This document shows, in pieces, positions 25,537 through 35,575 of a DNA stretch of 64,000 nucleotides. Source of the DNA: Paraspadella gotoi (Eukaryota > Chaetognatha); contig CM119265.1 in assembly GCA_051294375.1 (NCBI GenBank), forward strand, positions 2,146,311 through 2,210,310, in the 5' to 3' direction. The translations under genes were made by a program, and so were the position numbers. The notes under the pieces were generated by a model. The model was given only the letters and a program-made list of their open reading frames with translations. It was not told the DNA's origin and searched no databases. Numbering within the stretch: the first letter of the stretch is position 1; the number at the start of each line of letters is the position of its first letter.

Positions 25537-27280
25537 GCCATCGATGAGAACAACCTTCCGACTCAAACTGTTGCTGCGACAGGATTATTGGACTTCACTG
25601 ATTTTCAGGGGGTCATAGTGAGTACGACTACAACTACAACAACAACAAGAACAACGACGTATCTTTGGCTCTCTTTTCCAAGAGCGCCCAATTTCTGTTC
25701 CTTAATTCCTAAACTTAATTTTAACTTTAATATTTAACATATGTTTTTTTAAATAAAGTAATAAATAAATAAATAAAATAAAATACTAGTGTGGAGTAAA
25801 ATATAGCTTATATATTTAATAAATGGATAATTTTTATATTAGTTATACTAATTCATATAAAAGCCCTAACCTTAATCTCTGCCCCTAACATAATCTTTAA
25901 CCCTAAACCTAAACTCAAGTCCCTAAACCTTAACCTTTAACCCTAATCCATAACCTAATCTATAATCTAATCCATAACCTAATCTATAACCTAATCCATA
26001 ACCTAATCCATAACCTAATCCATAACTTAATCCTTAATCTAACCCTTAAGCTAATCCATAACCTAATCCATAACCTAGTCCATAACCTAATCCTTAACTT
26101 AATCCTTAACCTAACCCTTAACCTAATCCATAACCTAATCCTTAACCTAATCCTTAACCTAATCCATAACCCAATCCATAACTTAATCCATAACCTAATC
26201 CTTAACCTAATCCAATAAATCAAGTTTAACCTTATTTCTAAACCTAAAAATCGATTTAATTCCGAATTTAAGATGAAATCGGGCTCTTTGGGAAAATAAG
26301 GCGGTATTTTTTTAAGGTTCGCAAAATGTTGGAAGACGAACCTAAGTTTGAGGTCATGAAATCTTTTCAACATTTTGACAAAGACTCAAACGGAATCATC
26401 ACATTCAAGAATGTCAAACAGGTCGTTTGAAAAGGGGGTGGTTGACTCCGTCTCTGTCTGTCTCTCTTCTCTCTTCTCTCTCAGGATTTTTTTCACTGAA
26501 TTTGTTTTAGATACATTTGATTCTGATGTCTTAATATTAACAAATTTTTTTCTTATTTTCCTAACACTAACCTCCTCCTGCCCTTAGAATATCTCCCTCT
26601 CTATCTTTCTCTTCCACTTTTTTCACTCTTTTAATCACCTCATATCTTCCACTTATCAAGATTAATCTTTCACTAATGAAGTTCAAAACTAATTTCCTCA
26701 TTTTTTTTTCTCTTTAATTTCAGGAAATCTGAAAAAAAATCGTAGTCATAAAAATTTTAATTTTTTTCATTTTCAAATTAAAAAAAAATTAGTTATAGGA
26801 CTTTTCATTTCTTTTCTCAACTTAATTAATACACACCTTTCTTTTTCTCTGATTTTCAATAGATTAATAATTAAATAAATCCATCCATAAATAAGTAAAT
26901 AAATGAATAAATAAATAAATAAAATCGATCAATTTGTCTTAATAAATGAATGATATAAATAGATAAGAAATAAATAAATGGATAAATAAATAAATAAATC
27001 AGTCAATCAATCAACAAATCATTGAATAAACAAATAAATAAACAAATAAATGAATAAATAAAGAAATAAATAAATAAATAAATAAATAAATAAATTGAAC
27101 AATCAATCACACCTAAGCAACCAACCAACCAACCATCCAACCAATCAATTAAATCAATCAATCAATCAATCAATCATATCAATCATATCAATTAAAACAA
27201 CTAAATAAATCGATCAATCCATTTTATTAATAAAATCGACTAAATCAATCAACAAACTAACCAATCAATAAAATTAACTA

Positions 27281-27333
<53 letters not shown>

Positions 27334-27494
27334 AACAGGTGGCTCAAGAGCTCGGCGAAAACTTGACGGACGAAGAGATACAAGAAATGATAGATGACGC
27401 CGACGTCGATGGGAAAGGATACGTGAAGCCGAGAGATTATTGGCGGGTGATGATGACAGAGGAATTACAAATGACAGTTGTTGACGGGCGATGA
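25537..27494 (+). CDS. Centrin-like EF-hand protein, exons 4-6
   Basis: Exon 4 (25,537-25,617) reads AIDENNLPTQ, then LLDFTDFQGVI. It aligns with EF-hand 2, but the calcium loop is replaced by an unrelated stretch. Exon 5 (26,317-26,421) has VRKMLEDEPKFEVMKSFQHF, then the EF-3 loop DKDSNGIITFKN. Exon 6 (27,339-27,494) has VAQELGENLTDEEIQEMIDD, the classic centrin signature, and the EF-4 loop DVDGKGYVKPRD. It ends in WRVMMTEELQMTVVDGR and TGA. Exon joins 4/5 and 5/6 are phase 0 and keep the frame. The donor after exon 5 (GTCGTT) is non-consensus. With exons 1-3 the product is about 185 residues, against roughly 170 for typical centrins. Positions 12 of EF-3 and EF-4 are Asn and Asp rather than Glu. 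Identity as a centrin rather than calmodulin rests on the exon 6 signature and the KNVKQVAQELGEN junction. Confidence 0.88.
25667..26302. mobile_element. Short inverted-repeat element with CCTAA core, filling centrin intron 4
   Basis: It begins GGCTCTCTTTTCCAAGAGCG and ends in the reverse complement of GCCTTATTTTCCCAAAGAGC, so its termini are related inverted repeats. The flanks GTATCTTT (25,659-25,666) and GTATTTTT (26,304-26,311) match at 7 of 8 bases. The core (25,860-26,220) is built from CCATAACCTAAT-type repeats. It takes up 636 of the 699 bases of intron 4, leaving 49 bp before it and 14 bp after it. No transposase frame exists. An 8-bp duplication is typical of hAT-type elements, but that assignment is inference. 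Confidence 0.7.
26880..27335 (+). repeat. (AATA)n and (AATC)n tetranucleotide arrays in centrin intron 5
   Basis: AATAAATA units to about 27,090, then CAATCAATC units up to within 5 bases of the exon 6 acceptor (CGAACAG). The preceding part of the intron (26,422-26,880) is AT-rich without features. Confidence 0.9.
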
Positions 27495-27772
27495 TTAGAG
27501 AGAGATGACAAATGACAATTATTGCCGGGTGATGATGACAGAGAGATGACAAATGACTGTTGTTGACGGGCGATGATGACAGAGGAATGACAAATGAAAG
27601 TTATTGGCGGTTGATGATGACAGAAGAATGACAAATGATAATTATTGCGGGATGATGATGATAGAGAGATGACAAATGACAGTTATTGGCGGTTGATGAT
27701 GACAGAGGAATGACAAATGACAGTTATTGGCGGGTGATGATGATCGAGAGATGACAAATGACTGATGACTGA
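27436..27772 (+). repeat. Minisatellite, about 42-bp unit, starting inside the last centrin exon
   Basis: Units of the type TTATTGGCGGGTGATGATGA followed by CAGAGGAATGACAAATGACAG repeat about eight times. The first unit is the coding end of exon 6 from TATTGGCGG onward. The second unit contains the stop codon TGA at 27,492-27,494. Confidence 0.9.
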
Positions 27773-28260
27773 CAAAGAAAATATGTCATGATTGTTTGAA
27801 GTAATTTAAAAGGGGGAAGGCCGCTATCATTAAAAGTAATTTGGTTATAGATATGAGTAATTAAGAAGGGGTTAGTGAGTTAATGAGTTAATGAGAACCT
27901 TGAGTTAACATTTTCCTCTAAAGGTTATAAATGATGACAGAGTTAAAGATGTTGTCAGGTTTAAGACGCTGACAGATTTTGTCATTATGGAGAGAACAAT
28001 GANNNNNNNNNNNNNNNNNNNNNNNNNNNNNNNNNNNNNNNNNNNNNNNNNNNNNNNNNNNNNNNNNNNNNNNNNNNNNNNNNNNNNNNNNNNNNNNNNN
28101 NATAGACCACGCACAACAGGGATGGAAGAGGGAGAGAGGCCCAGATGCGTAAATCTGAGGGAGGTGGCCGGGAGGAGGAGGAGGAGGAGGAGAAAGGAGG
28201 AGGGAGGATCGAGAAAGCAAAACGAGATTAAGGAAGAAGCGAAGGACTTAAAGTCACGAT
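27773..28260. other. Intergenic or protease 3' region with 99-N gap
   Basis: A 99-N gap lies at 28,003-28,101. To its right, on the minus strand, a pyrimidine-rich tract ends in CCTCCCTCAG, which would make a good splice acceptor for a protease exon running into the gap. The 53 bases before the N-run do not match a protease motif in any frame. Confidence 0.35.
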
Positions 28261-28880
28261 GACTAAACAAAAAAAAACAAAAAGTCATCGATTCGTTTTT
28301 TAATATGTTTATTTTTACAAAACTTTTTAAATAGAATTATATTTAGAAAAAAATATTTTCCTAATTATTTCGAGTTTTTTTTATGTTAATTGAATCGTAG
28401 TTGTTGTTAGTTTGTTTTTTTGTTTTAGTTAATTTAAAAAAAATATTTGGCGCCTTCGTCGACGCGAAAACAAAAGACGCCCCCTCGTCTTCCCCCCCGC
28501 GAAACAACAAAACAAAAACAGAAAAAACGGAGGAGAGAAAAAATGAAATTAATGAATTAAAATCGAAAAAAAATTGTTTATTTAACAAAAAAGTTATACT
28601 TTTTCCAATTATTTTTGTTCCGAGATTTTTATCTTTCCAAATTTTAGGAATTATTTGGCGTTAATTTTGGGTTGGATTGAATGTACACGACGTAACCCTT
28701 TGTCGACTTTCGGAACAGAAATAGTAATAGACCCGTGTCTGTCTATCACCTTATATACTGGAACCCATTCGTGAAACTAGTCACATTCCATAAAAGAGAC
28801 CTCGGGGAGTTCCCTAGGCTAATTTTAACATTTTTTTGACTGGTAATTTTTAAATAAAATTAGTTTTTGTGAAAAAAATG

Positions 28881-28930
28881 TAAGGAAGGCCGTGCTGCTA
28901 AATCTGTGCTTCTCTGATAGGCCTTCCTTA
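28881..28930. other. Perfect 11-bp hairpin in the protease gene region
   Basis: TAAGGAAGGCC (28,881-28,891) and its exact reverse complement GGCCTTCCTTA (28,920-28,930) enclose 28 bases. Just downstream, TTCTCACTTATTCTTCCC is repeated about three times (28,940-28,990). Confidence 0.65.
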
Positions 28931-29019
28931 TCTTCCGCATTCTCACTTATTCTTCCCTTCTCACTTATTCTTCCCTTCTCACTTATTCTTTCCTACCAAT
29001 AGTTTTCCCTTTCACTGAC

Positions 29020-30510
29020 CACGATGATCTTTGCCAGTTTGACGTCTCGTTGCCATCTGTCCCGCCGTCTCACGTGATGGTCTCCGAGTGATGCCACCCA
29101 ATTGTGAGGATCGTTGCCGCTGAGATTGGGAAGTTGGGCGGGGGAGTTTAAAATAGAGCAAGGGTTGTCAAAGATGATATATTATGCGTCACGTTTTTTG
29201 ATATACTATGAGAAATAGAATAAGTATCGATAAGAAAATCATGATTCCAAATGATTATTGTGGGTGAAAAATGTCAGGTTAATAAATAAAATCTGTAGCT
29301 TTATTGATTAGATTGTTAATTATGAACTGATTTATGAATTAATGAAAATATGGCTTTCTTTTTCAAAAACGTCCCATTTCTGTTCCTTTATCTATAATAA
29401 AAAAACAAAATCTAATCATAAACCCATTGATCTCTAACCTGATTCCAAACCTGGTCCCTAGCCCTAACCTGTAACTTAATCTTCAAACCTAAAACTAACT
29501 TAATTCCAAATTTAATATAAAATGAGGCGTTTTGGGAAAATATGGTCGAAAATAAAATTATATACAAATCAGAGAATTCTTACCCTTTTCTGAAAAACAG
29601 AAGCAGAGGGAAAACAATTAAACATTAAACGTGAAACATTTCAAATTCATTTAAGTTTAATTCAGTTTAATTCTATTCAGTTTTAAAAAAACTCACAGAT
29701 CGAAACAGTGAGCCGCAGTAAGAATGAACTTCTCACTGATGAGCGTCCCGCCGCATTTGTGATAACCTTTCTGGAGAATTAATAAATTAAAACAGATAAA
29801 GATACTCTTTTTCTATTTTTTTCATATTTATCTAATCTTCTTTTATCAATTTCTTTAACTACATAATTTTGTAATTATTCTTTTTTTAAAAAATTGATAT
29901 TTTATACTTAATAGATTTTCCTTTATATCTTTTTTCTTCTCTGTCTCTTATCTTCTTTCTCTTTTCTTCTCTTTTCTCCTCACCTCTCTCCTCTCCTCTC
30001 TTGCCCTCACCTCTCCTCTCTTCTTCTCTTTCCTATCTTTCTATCCAATAGATTATACACACACACACACAATACACAGTATTACACAGTATTATACAGT
30101 ATTACACAGTATTACACAGTATTACACACCTCCATCAATTAATTTAACCATTTAGAAACAAAAATATTGAATTAATGATCTTATTAAACATAATTATCCT
30201 GCCGATCGAGTATGAATCTAACTAATAAATTAGAAATATTTTAAAAGAATTCGGTCTAATATAGTTTAATGTCTAATATAGTCTAATGTCGCGATTTTTA
30301 TATAAATTTTAAAATATTAGACATTAAATATACATAAATCTCTTTCCCCTTAAGAAAAAATCTTAAGGGGAAAGTCGTCTTCCTTTGTCGTCGCTGATTT
30401 TCCATTTTAATAATATAACGACCTTAAAATTTAAATTAAAAAAGATATTTAAAAATTTACCAGTTTGAGGGAGACCATCCAAGGCCAGGCGCCTTGCTTG
30501 GCGTCGCTGC
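29020..30510 (-). CDS. Trypsin-fold serine protease, three catalytic-domain exons
   Basis: Read on the minus strand, exon 30,510-30,461 encodes GSDAKQGAWPWMVSLKL, the segment just after the N-terminal IVG of an active S1 protease. Exon 29,770-29,697 encodes KGYHKCGGTLISEKF then ILTAAHCFD, with His of the catalytic triad in TAAHC and the 42-58 type cysteines. Exon 29,119-29,020 encodes GNDPHNWVASLGDHHV and ends VKLAKIIV, matching the usual LGDH...KIIVH region. Acceptors are GAG, CAG and CAG. Donors are GTAAAT, GTGAGT and GTCAGT. All three joins keep the frame; the split Leu between the second and third exons is restored exactly. The exon with the IVG activation site should lie upstream. The Asp and Ser exons should lie below 29,014, perhaps in the 99-N gap. 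Substrate preference cannot be inferred without the Ser exon. Confidence 0.88.
29352..29547. mobile_element. Short inverted-repeat CCTAA element in a protease intron
   Basis: Starts GGCTTTCTTTTTCAAAAACG and ends TGAGGCGTTTTGGGAAAATA. The flanks GAAAATAT (29,344-29,351) and GAAAATAA (29,548-29,555) match at 7 of 8 bases. It is the same family as 25,667-26,302, with a shorter core of CCTAACC-like repeats. It lies in the 577-bp intron between the last two recognised protease exons. Confidence 0.65.
29880..30460. other. Protease intron sequence
   Basis: CT-rich sequence at 29,930-30,050, then (CA)n and TATTACACAG repeats at 30,055-30,130, then AT-rich sequence. A TCTTAAGGGGAAAG stretch forms a short inverted repeat with CTTTCCCCTTAAGA around 30,341-30,374. 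No exon is recognisable. Confidence 0.5.
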
Positions 30511-31090
30511 CTCCGAGGACCAAGCGCAGAGTCGTGAGCGGAGGAGGAGGCGCGACACACCACACGAGAGGCGGAAAAGGAAGGACGAGAAGAAGGGAAA
30601 GAGGCGGAGGGAATGGATGATGGAGCGCGACGACAGGGCGGGAGAGAGGAAGGAAGGGAGAGGGATACGGCAAGAGGGAAGCAGGAGACGGTGAGGAAAG
30701 CAGAAGCAGAAAAGGACCGGAAACGAGAATAAAAGGGACGGAGTGAGATGCGCAGCCGAGCGAGAGCACGAGAGGAGATGGAGAGAAAGAGAGCAGGGGA
30801 GAGAGGGAGGAAAGAGAGAGAGAGAAAAGAAGGAAAAACGAGAAACAAGGGGGAGGAGAGGGCCACGGCAGACGAGACGAGAGGATCAGCCGAGGAAAGA
30901 GAGACGGAGAGAGACGGGAAGGAAAGGGAGAGAGAAATGGAAGCGAAAGAGAAAAACAAGGGGGAGCGAGATGGCAGGGAGAGACGAGAGAGGAGAGGGA
31001 TGCAAACGAGAGAGAGATAAGGGAAGGAAAGGGAAGCACAACGAGCGAGAAAGAGAAAAATGCGAGCAGACGGAAAGCAGAAAAAAAAAT
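30511..31090. repeat. Purine-rich low-complexity block upstream of a protease exon
   Basis: One strand is mainly G/A with CpG interruptions. Frames of about 100-200 codons on both strands are Ser/Leu/Pro or Arg/Glu/Lys translations of it. On the minus strand it supplies a long pyrimidine tract before the 30,510 acceptor. Confidence 0.75.
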
Positions 31091-33219
31091 AATTAAATAC
31101 TAGAATATAAAATTCATTAACAAATGACAGAAGAACTTAAAAAATCGCTACACAAAACCCTTTATCTAATACTATAATTTAATATAATACCATTATAAAA
31201 TTACATAATTAAAAACTTGCAAAAAAAAACAGAAAGGAAAAGACAAAAAGACAAAATGTTCCCACTCTATTTCGCGCTATTTCACAAAAAAATGAGTCGA
31301 CAACTTAAAATCTTCATGAATCAAAACTCTATCTGAACGAATCAAATATTTTTTTCATCAAATTCCTTTTTTTTACTTAGTTTGTTAAACTTCTTTCTCT
31401 TTCTTTCTCTCTCTTCTTTCTCTTTCTTTCTTTCTTTCTTTCTTTCTTCCTTTCTTCTTTCTTCTTCTTCTCTTTTGTCGCAGATAGAGCAAAAGAAAAA
31501 AGCTTGCTCGCCTCCGCATTTTTCCAGTTTTGTTTCTCTTCTTCCCTTTTATCGTTTCTGTCATTCTTTGATTTCGAACAAATTTTGTCATTTGCATACG
31601 TCGGGGAATCGTCGTCGTCGCTTTCGTCGTGTTGTTGTCGTCATCGTCTGTCTTGTTTGCAAATATTGCCTCGCCCGACTTTGTTGCGGCTTCGTAATGA
31701 CGGTTTTTAAAATTTGGGAACATTAACTTAATAATGTAAACTTTAAGTTTCACAGCTCTTTAATCAGCACATCTGCAAAAAAAAAATTGCTGTACAGGAA
31801 ATTATACTTGATTTAAAATTAACGAGCAAGTTGTGACGAAAAGCTTCTGAATGTCATTTTTAATCCCGATATATCTAAATTAATTCTGAAATATCACAAA
31901 GATCAACTTTTATAAAACATTATAACTACTTCCCTCTTCATCCTCCTCCTTCTTGTCATCTATAACAACAACATCATCTTCATCATTGTCGACGTCGTCT
32001 TCATCGTCGTCGTCATCGTCGTCATCGCCATTTTGGACTCAAATTCAATTTGTTCTTTTGTTTCCTCTTTCGTTCTTCCGCCGTCGCGTCGCTCGCAATC
32101 AGTTTATCGTTGTTGTTTCTCCAGTCGACGTTGTCGTCATTGTTGTTGTTGTCGTTGTAGTTGTAAGTCAACGACGTCCCTGTCGTTGTTATCATTTTAC
32201 ATTTGTGAAATTTTTTAATCAGTTGACTCAAAAATATTAGATGAGATGAGATGAGATGAGAATTATTAGATGAGAACTGATAACATCTAAATGAAAATAA
32301 CAGATGACAGATTGTCAACTATGAATCGAGAGGGTAGTTGTCGTCGTCGTCGACGTTGTCGTCGTCGTCGTCGTCGTCGTCGAGAGACACAGAAGTTCAT
32401 TTTGGTCTTTTTCGTTGTTGTTTTTATCGATACCGATATCCGATGTTGTTTTTGGCCATTTTAGCAACGTGGTTGTCGTCGTCGTCATCGTCGTCGTCAT
32501 GTTCGCTTTCTTAGCCGGCAGCTCCGTCAAAATATAGAGAGTTTGATGATGTAGTTCTTTTATTATTGTTTTTGCTGTTGTTGTTATTTTTGTTGTTATT
32601 GTTGAGTCTTCGATTTGTATTTGATTAAATTCTTTTCTCTACCGGCAGATAGCAGGCATGGGGGTTATTCAATCATGGTGCATAAGGTGTGCTAACATTG
32701 TTTGGTATAACTAGTAGACCGGAACAGGTTGAAAACTAGAAGTTCCCTCAAATTTTAAAGTGGCTGTTAGAGAATATGAAAATGAAAATAGTTTTAAGAT
32801 TTATCTTTTAGATAAGCGCTTGGAACCATTTAAAAATATTTTAAAATTTTTTAAAAAGATTCTTATAGATCTTTAAAAGTTAGATAAAGGTTTAAAATTG
32901 TTTTGTTTTATTGATGAAATTGAATAAAAATATAAAATTCAGCCAATGATAATGATAAGGATNNNNNNNNNNNNNNNNNNNNNNNNNNNNNNNNNNNNNN
33001 NNNNNNNNNNNNNNNNNNNNNNNNNNNNNNNNNNNNNNNNNNNNNNNNNNNNNNNNNNNNNNNNNNNNNNNNNNNNNNNNNNNNNNNNNNNNNNNNNNNN
33101 NNNNNNNNNNNNNNNNNNNNNNNNNNNNNNNNNNNNNNNNNNNNNNNNNNNNNNNNNNNNNNNNNNNNNNNNNNNNNNNNNNNNNNNNNNNNNNNNNNNN
33201 NNNNNNNNNNNNNNNNNNN
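31091..33219. other. Intron or intergenic sequence with trinucleotide repeats and a 257-N gap
   Basis: CTTT/CTTC repeats lie at about 31,390-31,470. (GTC)n/(GTT)n tracts lie near 31,605-31,650, 31,985-32,030, 32,120-32,165, 32,338-32,383 and 32,474-32,500. A family repeat GGAACAGGTTGAAAACTAG (32,720-32,960) leads into the gap at 32,963-33,219. No exon was recognised. Confidence 0.5.
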
Positions 33220-33632
33220 TATATATTAATAAATATATAAAATCTTCGGTGTAACAACCAAATGAACTTATTCAAAAAGTTGCATTGAAAATCTATTTAG
33301 TAGAGCATGGAAAAAATACATTTTTTGAGAGAACGAGAAGTTATAAAAAGTGTTCAATTTGGTCCACCTTATTAACGAGTTTGGTGAGAGGTTCTGCTAT
33401 ATTTTAAGAAAAGTTTAAGCGCATTTAGACATAGAACACACTTTCATGTGAAGGTTTCTACACTGTGGAGTCAAACAAACTTCTTTGCAACTGTAAGACT
33501 GACGGACAAACTATCATTAAAACTTCCAGGGAGTTATGACAGAAAAACGTTGACGCTTTATTGTTTTCTTTTTATGACAGAAAAAAAAAGGAGGAAAAAA
33601 AAGAAAAGGAAGTAGACGAATATTTTATTTTT

Positions 33633-33886
33633 GGCTCTTTTTTCAGAGAGTCTCCAATTTCTGTTGGTTTATCCTAAAATTAAATTTTAATCTTAATCCC
33701 GAACCCTAACCTTAAATCGTTATCCCAAACCTAATCCTCTAATCCAAATCACGAACAAAATCTTAAAACTTATTAACTTAATCCCTAACTTAATGCTTAA
33801 CCACAACCCTAATCTTTAAATTTATCTAAAAAACTGATCTAATTCCGGATTTTAGATGAAATGGGGCGTTCTGAAAAAATAAGGCC
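33633..33886. mobile_element. Short inverted-repeat CCTAA element
   Basis: Starts GGCTCTTTTTTCAGAGAGTC and ends TGGGGCGTTCTGAAAAAATA then AGGCC. The flanks TTATTTTT and ATATTTTC match at 6 of 8 bases. Core repeats read CCCTAACC, CCTAATCC and similar. Same family as 25,667-26,302. Confidence 0.6.
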
Positions 33887-34089
33887 ATATTTTCAACACG
33901 AACAGAAAACAAAACACGACAAAAGACAACAACAAAAGGTTAGGAAACAGCACGACGACAACGACCGATGACGACGACGTAGAAATCTATATAATGCCTA
34001 TAAATCCAAACTTGATACCGGAAACCCAAACAGTCGACGACGACGACGGCCCGGCGCCGCGGAATAAAAGGGAACATATCCGGAAATAT

Positions 34090-34253
34090 CCGCCTGTTTG
34101 GGCTTTCGTTGTGGTCGGTTATGGGTAGTATTGTTTGGGTTGATGAATCGTTGTGGTTAATATTGTGGTCGGTTATGGGCATTTGTGGTCAGTTATGGTC
34201 GGTTGTAGGCATTTGTGATCGTTTGTTTGCATTTATGGTCGATGTGGGCATTA
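34090..34253 (+). repeat. Minisatellite GTGGTCGGTTATGGGCATTT, left part
   Basis: About 20-24 bp units with the phrase GTGGTCGGTTATGGGCATTT. The array resumes at about 34,883-34,930 in the same orientation on the far side of the foldback element. It was probably one array before insertion. Confidence 0.8.
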
Positions 34254-34882
34254 AGGCCGTAGTAAATATTCCTAAGTTTAACTTTAATTAAATTCTAAAA
34301 GTGAGGAACGAACAACATTATACTTATGAACATTTAAGTATAAAAAAAATTTTTATAAATAAATTTTTTACAATTTACGCAGTAGGCCATATTTATACTA
34401 GTACTAAAACAATAAATGTTAAAATTTCAAAACAGTTTTTTTCTAAGATTTTTGCAGATTTGGATTCGTCATAAAAAGTTGATAAAAAGAATTATAACTC
34501 TTTTTGAAAAATTCCTTCATTAAGACTTTAAGTGGGTCAAAAAATTAGAAAAGCTATATTTTAAAGCTGAAAATTAACTTTTTATATTTAATTAGAGTTT
34601 TTTTTTAATTTTTAACCCACTTAATGAAAGAATTTTTAAAAAAATGAATTACATTTTCTTTTATCAAACTTTTGACGAGGAATTCAAATCTGCATCAAAA
34701 TTAAGAAAAGCCTATTTGAAATTTTTTTCGATTTTTATAAGGATAGTACTTATATAAATATAGCCTACTGCAAAAAATTAAAAAAACATAAAATTAATTT
34801 TTTTTACAAATTAATGTTTCACTGATGGTATGTTGTTCATAATTGACTTTTAGAATTTTCGTATGTAACTTTCACTACGCCT
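34254..34882. mobile_element. Foldback element, about 629 bp, TA-flanked
   Basis: Nearly the whole element is one imperfect palindrome centred at about 34,575. Examples of paired arms are AATTCTAAAAGT (34,291) with ACTTTTAGAATT (34,857), and GTGGGT (34,533) with ACCCAC (34,620). Ends are AGGCCGTAGT and ACTACGCCT. TA is present on both sides. A TA target duplication is typical of Tc1/mariner-type insertions. No protein is encoded. Confidence 0.75.
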
Positions 34883-35131
34883 TAGTGGGCATATGTGGTC
34901 TGTTAATGGGCATTTTGTGGTCGGTTGTGGTTCGCTGGCTTTATCATTTTTTTACTTGGTTTATTCGTTTGCATCGCATTAATACTTCACATCAGCATCA
35001 CTTCAGCCTCAACCTCACTTTACCTCACCATTTCTCAGAAATGGCACGAGAGAGTTTCTCTACTGTAACCATCTTCTCTTCAAATTCATCCTTTACTCAA
35101 GCCACTCCCTCTAGCCCTTCCCAAAAAAGTT

Positions 35132-35575
35132 GGGCTCTCTTTTCCAAGAGTGCCCTCTTTTTATTATTTTTTCTAAGATTTTAATTTTATCTTTAATATT
35201 CAACCTAAACATATTTATAAATTTATGGATCAATCTGAAACCCTAATTTTTAACCCTAATCCCTAATCCTTAACTGTAATCCCTAAGCCTAATCCATAAC
35301 CTTAATCCCTAACTTCATCCTTAACTCTAACCTTCAATACTTATCCTTAATATCTGACCCTAACCTTCAGTCATCAAGACTAGTCCCAAACTTAATATCT
35401 GACCCTAACCTTCAGTCATCAAGACTAGTCCCAAACTTAATATCTGACCCTAACCTTCAGTCATCAAGACTAGTCCTAAACTTAATATCTGACCCTAACC
35501 TTCAGTCATCAAGACTAGTCCCAAACTTAACCTAATCAAAAACCAAATCCCTAACCTTAATCCTTAACCTTAATC
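35132..35575. mobile_element. Left end of a CCTAA element with a 45-bp tandem array, cut by a gap
   Basis: Starts GGGCTCTCTTTTCCAAGAGT like the other family members and contains CCTAATCC-type repeats. At 35,347-35,527 a 45-bp unit starting TTAATATCTGACCCTAACCT is repeated four times almost without change. The element runs into an 825-N gap (35,576-36,400), so its right end is not seen. Confidence 0.6.

Noticed and set aside
25860-26220. Interstitial telomere array
   Set aside because: CCATAACCTAAT/CCTAACC units are degenerate and bounded by element termini, so they belong to the short transposon family rather than to a former chromosome end.
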